Below are positions 41,560 through 51,108 of a stretch of DNA of 54,746 bases, piece by piece. Position 1 is the first letter of the stretch. Each line of letters starts with the position of its first letter. Origin of the DNA: Alphaproteobacteria bacterium (GTDB lineage: Bacteria > Pseudomonadota > Alphaproteobacteria > SP197); NCBI GenBank assembly GCA_009694045.1, contig SHVY01000020.1:1-54746 (forward strand). The letters are read 5' to 3'. A program made the position numbers and the translations under genes. The notes beneath the pieces are model-generated. The model saw only the letters and a program-made list of their open reading frames with translations, made no database searches and had not been told where the DNA came from.

Positions 41560-43587
41560 GTGAAGATCGTCACCGATTTCCCCCGCAAGATCCGCGAGAT
41601 CGAGAACCTGTGGGTGCCCATGCCCGATGGCGCGAAGCTCGCCGCCCGCGTCTGGCTGCCCGAGGACGCGGATCGCAACCCCGTGCCGGTGATCCTCGAA
41701 TACATCCCCTACCGCAAGCGCGACTTCACCGCCTTCCGCGACGAGACCATGCACCCCTATTGGGCCGGGCATGGCTACGCCACCGTGCGGATCGACATGC
41801 GCGGCTCGGGCGAATCCGATGGCACCATGATCGACGAATACCTGAAGCAGGAACTCGACGACGGGGTCTCGGCGATTGCCTGGCTCGCCAAGCAGCCCTG
41901 GTGCACCGGCCGGATCGGTATGGTCGGCAATTCCTGGGGCGGGTTCAATTCACTCCAGATCGCGGCGCTGCGGCCGCCCGCCCTGGCGTGCATCATCACC
42001 TCCTGCTCGACCGACGACCGCTACGCCGACGACGTGCACTACATGGGCGGCTGCCTGTTGAATGACACGTTCGATTGGGGAACGTCGTTCTTCGACTGGT
42101 TGCCCCGCCCGCCCGACCCGGTGCTGGTTGGCGAACGCTGGCGCCAGATGTGGCAGCAGCGGCTCGACGCCGCGGCCTTTCCCATCGAATCCTGGATGCG
42201 ACACCAGCGCCGCGACGACTACTGGAAGCACGGATCGATCTGCGAGAACTACGACGATATCCAATGCCCGGTGTTCGCGGTCGGCGGCTGGCTCGACGGC
42301 TACACCAACGCCATTCCCCGCATGCTGCGGCACCTCAAGGTTCCGCGGCTCGGGCTGGTCGGTCCCTGGGCCCACAAGTTCCCGCACATGGCGGTACCCG
42401 GCCCGGCGATCGGCTTCCTGCAGGAAGGGTTGCGCTGGTGGGACCATTGGCTCAAGGACGCGAAGACGGGAATCATGGATGAGCCGATCCTCCGGGTCTT
42501 CATGCAGGAGAATGTCCCGGCCAAGGGCTTCTACGCCACCTGCCCTGGCCGTTGGGTGGCGGAAAGCCAGTGGCCCTCGCCCCGCATCCAGAACCGCCGC
42601 TGGCATCTGAACGAGGGCGGCCTGGAGCAGCGGCCCGGCCGCGAAACCGGCGTCCAGGGCCGCTCGCCCCAGACCGTGGGCCTGGCTGCCGGCGAGTGGT
42701 GCCCCTATGGCACCGGCGGCGGCACGGGCCCCGAATTCGCGACCGACCAGCGCGAGGACGATGGCCGCTCCATCGTCTTCGATTCCGCCCCCCTTCCGGC
42801 GCGGCTGGAGATCCTAGGCCCCCCCGTCGTCACCCTGGACCTCGCGATCGACCGACCCGTTGGGTTCGTCGCCGTGCGCCTGGGGGACGTGGCCCCCGAC
42901 GGCACCACGACGAGGGTCAGCTACGGCGTCCTCGCCCTCAGTCACCGCGACGGGCACGAGGTCCTGACGCCGATGGTGCCCGGCCAGCGCACGCGGGTGC
43001 GCATCCAGCTCAACGACAACGCCTTCGCCGTCGACGCCGGCCACCGGCTGCGCGTCGCTGTCTCGACCACGTACTGGCCGATGGTGTGGCCTTCGCCCGA
43101 GCCGGTGCTGCTGACCGTCTTCACGGGCGCCAGCACCCTCGAGATTCCCGAGCGTCCGGTACGGCCTGAGGACGCGACGCTCAGGCCCCTGCCGCCGGCC
43201 GAGCAGTCGCCGGGCGTGGTGGTCGAGACGCTGGAGCCCATGGTCTCCCGCCGGACCGTCGAGCGCGACGTGCTGACCGGCGAAACCAAGGTCAAGGTCG
43301 AGGAGAACATGGGCCGGTTCGTGATGCGGAAGATCGGTCTGGAGGTCGGGTTCTGGTCCGGCGAGGAGCTGTCGATCGCCGAGGACGATCCGCTGTCGGC
43401 GAAGACCGTCATGTGGCGCACGACGGAATACGCCCGCGACGGCTGGCGCACTCGGATCGCCGCGCGCACGACGGTGCGGGCGACCAAGACCGACTTCCTC
43501 CTGACCGGCGAGCTCGACGCCTTCGAGGGCGATCAGAAGGTCGCGAGCAAGCGCTGGGACGCCACCATTCCCCGCGACCTCATCTGA
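41560..43587 (+). CDS. CocE/NonD-family alpha/beta hydrolase, copy C
   Basis: The 675-residue third paralogue has Ser in GNSWGGFN (~residue 125), Asp in GGWLDGYTN and His in GPWAH, then the jelly-roll half (SYGVLALSHRDGHEV). The GTG start at 41560 follows TAGGAGG (41546-41552). Like its paralogues it opens with a PRKIREIENLWVPMPDG block. No secretion signal is evident in any copy, so all are probably cytosolic. It converges on the nitrile hydratase operon. Confidence 0.9.
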   Translation: MKIVTDFPRKIREIENLWVPMPDGAKLAARVWLPEDADRNPVPVILEYIPYRKRDFTAFRDETMHPYWAGHGYATVRIDMRGSGESDGTMIDEYLKQELDDGVSAIAWLAKQPWCTGRIGMVGNSWGGFNSLQIAALRPPALACIITSCSTDDRYADDVHYMGGCLLNDTFDWGTSFFDWLPRPPDPVLVGERWRQMWQQRLDAAAFPIESWMRHQRRDDYWKHGSICENYDDIQCPVFAVGGWLDGYTNAIPRMLRHLKVPRLGLVGPWAHKFPHMAVPGPAIGFLQEGLRWWDHWLKDAKTGIMDEPILRVFMQENVPAKGFYATCPGRWVAESQWPSPRIQNRRWHLNEGGLEQRPGRETGVQGRSPQTVGLAAGEWCPYGTGGGTGPEFATDQREDDGRSIVFDSAPLPARLEILGPPVVTLDLAIDRPVGFVAVRLGDVAPDGTTTRVSYGVLALSHRDGHEVLTPMVPGQRTRVRIQLNDNAFAVDAGHRLRVAVSTTYWPMVWPSPEPVLLTVFTGASTLEIPERPVRPEDATLRPLPPAEQSPGVVVETLEPMVSRRTVERDVLTGETKVKVEENMGRFVMRKIGLEVGFWSGEELSIAEDDPLSAKTVMWRTTEYARDGWRTRIAARTTVRATKTDFLLTGELDAFEGDQKVASKRWDATIPRDLI

Positions 43588-43600
43588 CCGCGCCTTGGAA

Positions 43601-43642
43601 CAGCGGCTACCGACTTTGACCTGTCATTGTCAGTAGCCGCTG
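43601..43642. repeat. Inverted repeat between convergent CocE copy C and nitrile hydratase genes
   Basis: CAGCGGCTAC (43601-43610) and GTAGCCGCTG (43633-43642) are perfect 10-bp arms. A smaller TGAC/GTCA stem lies inside the 22-base loop. It falls in the gap between two converging genes, where a bidirectional transcription barrier is expected. There is no T-run on either side, so it is not a standard intrinsic terminator. Confidence 0.6.
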
Positions 43643-43645
43643 GAC

Positions 43646-43975
43646 CTACGCGTGGTGATCGTGATCATGGTCGTCGCGCAATGCGGCCTCGATCGCGGCG
43701 CGCCGCTCGGCGAGCACCGCCGGGTCCACGATCCCCTTCACCTCTAACAGGCGCAGCGCGGCGGCGAACCACTGCATGTAGTAGACCGACGCGGTTCCGC
43801 TGGTGGGTTCAGGGCTCGCGCCACCGTGGGCGATCTCGGCCGCCAGGGCTTCCTGGAACTCCCGCCAGTCAAACATCCCGCGGGCGTGCAGGTCGTGCAC
43901 CAGGGCGAAGGCGCGCGCCTCCCACGGTGCCGCGAACACGCCCGCGTCCGCCTCAGGCCGGTTCGAGGTGGTCAT
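43646..43975 (-). CDS. Nitrile hydratase accessory protein (cobalt-type, beta-subunit-like activator)
   Basis: The 109-residue protein has FAAPWEARAFALVHDLHARG and FDWREFQEALAAEIA, the N-terminal-beta-like fold of nitrile hydratase activators (P14K/NhlE). Such proteins escort the alpha subunit while cobalt is inserted. The C-terminus ends with an Asp/His-rich run (RDDHDHDHHA) that could bind cobalt and is not part of the usual core. The ATG 43975 lies inside the beta-subunit gene (23 bases overlap). Confidence 0.85.
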   Translation of the reverse strand: MTTSNRPEADAGVFAAPWEARAFALVHDLHARGMFDWREFQEALAAEIAHGGASPEPTSGTASVYYMQWFAAALRLLEVKGIVDPAVLAERRAAIEAALRDDHDHDHHA

Positions 43976-44618
43976 CCCACAGGTCCAGGTACAGGTGATC
44001 GCCGGCGGACGCCGCGGGTCCCCACAGGTCCCGCATGGCGAAGCACACGGCGTGGACGTGCTGCGGCTGCTCGCCGTCTCCCCGCGCATTGCTGTCGTTG
44101 AAGCTGAACACCCCATGGTCGCGGGTGATCACACCGGGGCGGCCACGGACATAGCGCGGCAGCCGCGTGTGCCCGGCCGGATTGAGGTCGCGGGCCCGCA
44201 CCCGGTCGCCGACCGTGAACCTCGGCGGCACCCGCGCGTCCCGCCGGGCGCTGGCGCCGGCCGCGATCGCCGCGACCACCTTGCCGGCGGCCAGCGCGGG
44301 TCCGATCTGTACGCTCGGGGGCAGGGGCCGCGGCCTGGCACCGGCCAGTTCCTCGCGGCTGACGGCGCGCCGTTCCTCCAGGACCGAGACCAGGGCCCGA
44401 TACCACAGCTCGTAGTAGGTGGACGTCAGGTATTCGGCCGGCGGTGTGCGCTCGATCTCGCGCCGCAGATGATCGTCGTTGAAAGGCACCGCGTAGCCGA
44501 CTGCGGATACCAGCGCGAACATCCGCCGCTCCCAGTCGGCATGGAAGACTGGCTCGTGCGCCTCGCGCTCGATGGGGCCGAAGCCCATCATGCCACCCAT
44601 GTCGTGCAGGCCGTTCAT
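43953..44618 (-). CDS. nthB: Nitrile hydratase beta subunit
   Basis: The 221-residue protein begins MNGLHDMGGMMGFGPI, the standard beta-subunit start, with an EPVFHADWERRMFAL helix and the C-terminal ARDLNPAGHTRLPRYVRG barrel. It pairs with the alpha subunit and supplies Arg residues that hold the oxidised metal-binding Cys. It starts two bases after the alpha gene ends, in the usual cobalt-type order alpha, beta, activator. Confidence 0.92.
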   Translation of the reverse strand: MNGLHDMGGMMGFGPIEREAHEPVFHADWERRMFALVSAVGYAVPFNDDHLRREIERTPPAEYLTSTYYELWYRALVSVLEERRAVSREELAGARPRPLPPSVQIGPALAAGKVVAAIAAGASARRDARVPPRFTVGDRVRARDLNPAGHTRLPRYVRGRPGVITRDHGVFSFNDSNARGDGEQPQHVHAVCFAMRDLWGPAASAGDHLYLDLWDDHLEPA

Positions 44619-44620
44619 GT

Positions 44621-45214
44621 CTAGACCGAAGCCGTGCCGATCATGCCGTCGCGGGTGACCAGAGCGGCAAGCTTCTCCGCCCCTAGCCCCTCGGTTCCCC
44701 GCGGGCGCATCGGCAGCACCATGTAGCGTAGCTCGGCGTTGCTGTCCCACACCCGCACGTCGGTGGTCACGGACAGGTCGATCCCGAATTCCTTGAGCAC
44801 GCCGCGCGGATCGATCACGGCGCGGCTGCGATAGGGGGCGCTCTTGTACCACACCGGCGGCAGCCCCAGGACCGGCCAGGGATAGCAGGAGCACAGGGTG
44901 CAGACGACCAGGTTGTGGACCGTCGCCGTGTTCTCGACCACCACCATGTTCTCGCCCTGCAGGCCCCGGTAGCCCAGCTCGGCGATAGCGGCGGTCGCGT
45001 CGGACATCAGCCGCGCCTTGTAGGCCGAATCGGTCCAGGCGCGGGCGACCACCGCCGCGCCATTCCGTGGTCCGATCCTGGTCTCGTACTGCTCGACGAT
45101 GGCGTCCAGCGCCCGCGGGTCGACCAGGCCCTTCTCGGTCAGGATTGCCTCCAGGGCCCTGACCTTCAGCTCGATGTCGGTCAATCCCCGCCGTGGGTGC
45201 CCATGTTCGCTCAC
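44621..45214 (-). CDS. nthA: Nitrile hydratase alpha subunit, cobalt type
   Basis: The 197-residue protein has the metal-binding motif [17 protein letters not shown] (~residues 100-116). Thr between the first two Cys marks the cobalt type, whereas iron enzymes have Ser. The Cys residues are post-translationally oxidised. The enzyme converts nitriles to amides. GTG 45214 follows GGGAG by eight bases; an upstream ATG at 45244 would add ten residues without support. No classical amidase gene is adjacent; the CocE paralogues nearby are the only obvious amide/ester hydrolases. Confidence 0.92.
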   Translation of the reverse strand: MSEHGHPRRGLTDIELKVRALEAILTEKGLVDPRALDAIVEQYETRIGPRNGAAVVARAWTDSAYKARLMSDATAAIAELGYRGLQGENMVVVENTATVHNLVVCTLCSCYPWPVLGLPPVWYKSAPYRSRAVIDPRGVLKEFGIDLSVTTDVRVWDSNAELRYMVLPMRPRGTEGLGAEKLAALVTRDGMIGTASV

Positions 45215-45513
45215 CGTGACAGCTCCCGTAGCCCTACCGCGCAACGTTCGCCGTGACCGCGCGGGCTGTCAACCCGGGAACATCGGATGGGTGTTGGTCC
45301 AGGGTTTTCTTAAGACGTGGGTAAGGATGTACCCCATCGTCGACGCGTCGTGCTGACGCCCCGGGTGCGTCGCATAGGCTGCCAGGTAGGCGCCGCCTTT
45401 TCTCCACAGTTCTGTCACGTTTTGGCACGATCCTGGAGTGGCGGCGGTAACGGTCTTGTGGCAACGTCTCGGCTAACCTACTGCATGCAACCAAGGTTGG
45501 AGATGATTGCCCG
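45215..45513. other. Divergent intergenic region between nitrile hydratase and glmU
   Basis: This 299-base gap separates two divergent genes and must carry promoters for both. I see no convincing -35/-10 pair; TTGTGG near 45453 with TACTGC 17 bases on is weak. No open frame of recognisable protein type, no tRNA and no long repeat is visible. GGTTGGAGATGAT provides the SD ahead of glmU. Confidence 0.5.
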
Positions 45514-46917
45514 ATGACGGTCGATAGGATCAGCGTGATCGTCCTTGCCGCGGGCAAGGGCACGCGGATGAAGTCGTCCTTGCCCAAGGTGATGCACGGA
45601 ATCGCCGGCCGGCCGATGATCCTGCACCTGCTGGCCAACGTCGCCGAACTCCGGCCCGATCGCGTCGTGGTCGTGCTCGGCAAGGGGATGGACGATGTGG
45701 CGGCCGCGATCGCCCCGGCCACGGTTGCGGTTCAGGACCCGCCGCTCGGCACCGGTCATGCGGTCAGGGCCGCTGAATCCTCGCTGCGCGGCCCCTCCGG
45801 CGATATCCTCGTGCTGCTGGGCGGCGATCCACTCACCAGCACCGCCACGATGCGGCGCCTGATCGCGGCGCGGCGCGAGGCCAAGGCGGCGATCGCCGTC
45901 CTCGGCATGCGGGTCGACCGGCCGCACGCCTTCGGCCGATTGGTCGTGGATGCGAAAGGGTGCCTGGAGCGGATCGTCGAGGCCCGCGACGCGACCCCGG
46001 GGGAGCGCTCGATCACCCTGTGCAATGCCGGAGTCATGGCCTTCGACGGGGCACTGATCTGGAATCTGTTGGCCCGCGTCGGTAATACCAACTCCAAGCA
46101 CGAGTTCTATCTGACGGACGCAATCGGCATCGCGCGTGGCGACAATCGCCCCTGCATCGTCGTCGAGAGCGATGATCCGGATGAGGTCTTCAAGGTCGAC
46201 AGCCGCGCCGAGCTGGCGGAGGTCGAGGCAGCCGTCCAGCGCCAACTGCGGCGCCGCGCCATGGACGGCGGGGTGACCCTCCTCGATCCCGAAACCGTCA
46301 CCTTCTGCCATGACACCCTGATCGAACCCGACGTGGTGATCGAGCCGCACGTGGTGTTCGGTCCCGGGGTGGTCTTGCGCTCCGGCGCCCGCATTCGCTC
46401 GTTCTGTCACCTCGAGGGGGCCGATGTGGGACCCGGCGCCATCGTCGGACCCTTCGCCCGGCTTCGCCCCGGTGCCCGCCTGGCCGAGGACGCGCACATC
46501 GGCAATTTTGTCGAGGTTAAGAACAGCGAGATCGGCCGTGGCGCCAAGGCCAACCACCTGGCCTACGTCGGCGATACCACGGTGGGCGCGAAGGTGAACA
46601 TCGGGGCCGGCACGATCACCGCCAACTACGACGGATTCTACAAGCACCGGACCGAGATCGGCGCCGGCGCCTCGATTGGCTCCAACACCGTGCTGGTCGC
46701 GCCGGTCCACGTGGGCGAGGGCGCCATTGTCGGCGCCGGCAGCGTGATCACGCGGGACGTGGCGGCGAACGCCATCGCGCTTGCCCGCGCGCCCCAGGAA
46801 GAGCGCACGGGTGCCGCCGCTCGCTTCCGCGCGGCCAAGAGCAAGCGTAAGAGTAAGGCCAAGTCGGGTCGGCCAAAGGTCCCAAAGGCTCGGGTCTCCA
46901 CGTTGGCGGAAGGGTAG
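45514..46917 (+). CDS. glmU: Bifunctional GlmU (GlcN-1-P acetyltransferase / UDP-GlcNAc pyrophosphorylase)
   Basis: The 467-residue protein has the uridyltransferase signature VIVLAAGKGTRMKSSLPKV (~residues 8-26) and PPLGTGHAV, then a left-handed beta-helix acyltransferase domain with hexapeptide repeats (GPFARLRPGARL, AYVGDTTVGAKVNIGAGTI and NYDGFYKH with the catalytic His nearby). It makes UDP-GlcNAc for peptidoglycan and LPS. The C-terminus is an unusual Lys/Arg-rich tail (SKRKSKAKSGRPKVPK). glmS follows by six bases, the common alphaproteobacterial order. Confidence 0.95.
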   Translation: MTVDRISVIVLAAGKGTRMKSSLPKVMHGIAGRPMILHLLANVAELRPDRVVVVLGKGMDDVAAAIAPATVAVQDPPLGTGHAVRAAESSLRGPSGDILVLLGGDPLTSTATMRRLIAARREAKAAIAVLGMRVDRPHAFGRLVVDAKGCLERIVEARDATPGERSITLCNAGVMAFDGALIWNLLARVGNTNSKHEFYLTDAIGIARGDNRPCIVVESDDPDEVFKVDSRAELAEVEAAVQRQLRRRAMDGGVTLLDPETVTFCHDTLIEPDVVIEPHVVFGPGVVLRSGARIRSFCHLEGADVGPGAIVGPFARLRPGARLAEDAHIGNFVEVKNSEIGRGAKANHLAYVGDTTVGAKVNIGAGTITANYDGFYKHRTEIGAGASIGSNTVLVAPVHVGEGAIVGAGSVITRDVAANAIALARAPQEERTGAAARFRAAKSKRKSKAKSGRPKVPKARVSTLAEG

Positions 46918-46923
46918 TCGGCC

Positions 46924-48750
<1,827 letters not shown>

Positions 48751-48776
48751 GGGCTCGGTTCACGTCACGCCGACCG

Positions 48777-48818
48777 TTGACGTGAATAACCTTGTAATCC
48801 ATATGGGGAAGTATTACA
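48777..48818 (+). promoter_or_regulatory. AT-rich promoter/operator candidate for the VapBC pair
   Basis: Bases 48785-48842 are sharply AT-rich compared with the rest of the window. TTGACG (48777-48782) with CATATG 17 bases on (48800-48805) is a moderate sigma-70 candidate. TGTAAT (48793-48798) and ATTACA (48813-48818) form an inverted repeat that would overlap the -10 region, a common position for a VapB-type autorepressor site. Assignment is by pattern only. Confidence 0.45.
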
Positions 48819-48842
48819 CATACAAGTAAGAATGATATTTCC

Positions 48843-49075
48843 ATGCGTATTACCTCCAAGGGCCAGTCACGATCCCCATTCACATCTGGGAAAAGGCTGG
48901 GCTGCTGCCCAACACCGAGGTGGAGTTCATTCTTGATGGCGCGACGGTTCGCATCGTGCGAGCAAGCGAGCAAAAGGCGCGGTCGCGTGGCGAACGCGTC
49001 CTGCGCGCCCTCTGCGGATCCGCAACGATAAAAATGACAACCGACGAGATCATGGCGCTCACGCGCGGCGAATGA
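48843..49075 (+). pseudogene. AbrB/MazE-type VapB antitoxin, frameshifted
   Basis: The first codons read MRITSKGQ, the start of an AbrB-type swapped-hairpin DNA-binding domain. At about 48866 the frame shifts. Adding one base after CAG restores VTIPIHIWEKAGLLPNTEVE and a complete protein of about 77 residues ending TTDEIMALTRGE, whose TGA overlaps the toxin ATG. As written, the antitoxin would be a scrambled 62-residue peptide. An active toxin without antitoxin should be harmful, so this may be a sequence error or the toxin may be weak. Confidence 0.8.
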
Positions 49076-49479
49076 ATCCTGTCCTCGTCGACAGCAACGT
49101 AATCCTCGACATCGCCTCCTCCGACCCGGTGTGGAGACCGTGGTCGGAGGAGGCCCTCGCGCGTGAGGTCGCCCGCGCAATCCTGATCATCAACCCGATC
49201 ATCTATGCCGAAGCCTCGGTGGGATACGCCCTTGTGGAAGAGCTCGATAACGCGCTGCCGATGACGCTGTTCCGGCGTGAGCCGCTCCCCTATGACGCAG
49301 CGTTCCTGGCCGGCAAGGGATTCCTGACATACCGCCGGCGCGGCGGCCACCGTACCGCGCCGCTGCCCGACTTCTACATCGGCACGCATGCGGCGGTCGC
49401 GGGCTACCGCCTGCTGACGCGCGACGCCACGCGGTACCGGACGTACTTTCCAAGCATTCCGATCGTCACGTCGGACTGA
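49072..49479 (+). CDS. vapC: VapC-type PIN-domain toxin
   Basis: The 135-residue protein has the acidic PIN-domain residues: Asp in LVDSNVILDI (residue ~7), Glu in INPIIYAEA and Asp in TAPLPDFYIGTHA, with a fourth at the LLTRDATRYRTYFP end. VapC toxins cut tRNA or rRNA. ATG 49072 overlaps the stop of the upstream antitoxin frame (ATGA), the standard arrangement. Two bases separate its stop from the end of the convergent amidohydrolase gene. Confidence 0.88.
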   Translation: MNPVLVDSNVILDIASSDPVWRPWSEEALAREVARAILIINPIIYAEASVGYALVEELDNALPMTLFRREPLPYDAAFLAGKGFLTYRRRGGHRTAPLPDFYIGTHAAVAGYRLLTRDATRYRTYFPSIPIVTSD

Positions 49480-49481
49480 AC

Positions 49482-51104
49482 TTACGCCCGGTACCTCACC
49501 TCGCCGTCGACGATGGTCAGCGCGACCGTCGTGTCCTTGATCGCTTCCTTCGGCCCCGCGAACAGGTCCGTCTCGAGCACCGCGAGGTCGGCGAGCTTGC
49601 CCGGCTCGATCGAGCCCTTGGCGTTCTCCTCGAAGCCCGCAAAGGCGCCCAGCGTCGTGTAGGCGTGCAAGGCTTCGGTGACGGTGACCGCCTGGCCGGG
49701 GCCGAAGGGCTGGCCGCTGTCGGTCACCCGGTTGACCATGGCATGGATGATCGGCCACGGATTGGTGCCGCAGACCGGCGCGTCCGAATGGCCCGGCGCG
49801 GGGATTCCCGCATCGATCAGCGCCCGGTGCGGGAACATCCAATGCATCGCCTGGCTGCCCCGGTTGGCGATGTAGGCGTCGCCCAGCGACCACATGAACC
49901 CGGTGGCCGACGAATCGATGCAGCCCAGCCGCTTGATGCGCTCAAGCAGCGGTGGGGTGACGTAGCAGCAGTGTTCGATCCGGCTGCGGTGGTCCTTGAC
50001 CGGGTGTTCGGCCAGCGCCGCCTCGATCACGTCGAGCGCGAAGTCGATGCCGCGGTCCCCCAATCCCTCGACGCAGACCCTGAGGCCCGCCCTGTGGGCG
50101 CGGGCGACCTTGGGGGCCAGCTCCGCCTTCTCGTACAGCAGCATGCCGTAGTTCGGCACCGGCTCGCCCAGCGCCTTGGTTCCCACATAGGGCTCGTAGT
50201 AGGCGGCGGTGCGGCCGCTGGTGGAGCAATCGGGGCACCACTCGACCCCGATCACCCGGATCCAATCATCGCCGAATCCCGTCCGGACCGCGGCCCCGAG
50301 ATAGCTCTCGACCAGGTCCTCGTCGCGACCGTCCAGGATCACGCCGATGCGCATGGGCAGGCGCCCCTCCTCGCGCAGGCGCTGGTACGCGGCGATCGCG
50401 CGGCGCTGGGTCAGCGAGTTGTGCAGCGAGGTCACGCCATGCTGAAGATAGCGCGCGAACACCTCCGGGAACCCGGCCATGTACTCCGCGACCGTATTGG
50501 CCCGCTTGTTCATCACCAGATCCAGGTTCCAGGCCGCCATTTCCCGCAGTATCCCGGTCATCCGCCCGGTGGCGGGATCGCGGTCGTAGCGGCCGTGGGG
50601 CGGGTCCGGGGCGTTCTCGGGGATGTTGCAGACGGCCAACGCCGCCGAATTCACGATCGCGATGTGCCCGTCGGTGCGGTACAGCCAGACCGGATGGTTC
50701 GGCGCCACGCGGTCGAGATCATCGCGGGCAGGATAGCCGCCGCACTTCTGGTCATTGTAGCCGAAGCCCTGGAACCATGCGCCCTCGGCCAGCTTGGCCA
50801 CCCCATGCTCGACCAGCGCCAGCACGTCCGGAACCGCCTTAACCGCCGGCCAGCCCACGTCCGCCCACTTGACGAGGTTGATGGCATGGCTGTCCGGGTG
50901 GCAGTGGGAATCGACGATCCCCGGAATCACGGTGCGCCCCGCCAGGTCGATGACCTCGGTCCCGGGACCCTTCAACGCGCCGATCGCCCAGTTGTCGCCA
51001 AGGGCCAGAATCTTTCCCCGCCACACGGCCACGGCCTGGGCGACGGTGCCCTTGCCGTCCATGGTCGCGATCCGTCCGTTCTCCAGGATCAGCGCGGCGG
51101 TCAT
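49482..51104 (-). CDS. YtcJ-like amidohydrolase (Amidohydrolase_3)
   Basis: The 540-residue metal-dependent hydrolase has IPGIVDSHCHPDSHA (the H-x-H metal motif, residues ~61-75), a later RIEHCCYV His and a catalytic Asp in PGHSDAPVCGTNPW, as in the YtcJ/AtzC-like branch acting on amides. The N- and C-terminal strands (TAALILENGRIATMDGKG, DGEVRYRA) close the composite beta-sandwich. It starts four bases before the M20 gene's stop region on the same strand, so the pair is probably cotranscribed. Substrate unknown. Confidence 0.88.
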   Translation of the reverse strand: MTAALILENGRIATMDGKGTVAQAVAVWRGKILALGDNWAIGALKGPGTEVIDLAGRTVIPGIVDSHCHPDSHAINLVKWADVGWPAVKAVPDVLALVEHGVAKLAEGAWFQGFGYNDQKCGGYPARDDLDRVAPNHPVWLYRTDGHIAIVNSAALAVCNIPENAPDPPHGRYDRDPATGRMTGILREMAAWNLDLVMNKRANTVAEYMAGFPEVFARYLQHGVTSLHNSLTQRRAIAAYQRLREEGRLPMRIGVILDGRDEDLVESYLGAAVRTGFGDDWIRVIGVEWCPDCSTSGRTAAYYEPYVGTKALGEPVPNYGMLLYEKAELAPKVARAHRAGLRVCVEGLGDRGIDFALDVIEAALAEHPVKDHRSRIEHCCYVTPPLLERIKRLGCIDSSATGFMWSLGDAYIANRGSQAMHWMFPHRALIDAGIPAPGHSDAPVCGTNPWPIIHAMVNRVTDSGQPFGPGQAVTVTEALHAYTTLGAFAGFEENAKGSIEPGKLADLAVLETDLFAGPKEAIKDTTVALTIVDGEVRYRA

Positions 51105-51108
51105 GGGG

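Noticed and set aside
45420-45440. TGGCAC as the -24 half of a sigma-54 promoter before glmU
   Set aside because: The -12 GC pair is absent at the right distance (CGATCCTGGAG), and housekeeping glmU would not be expected under sigma-54.
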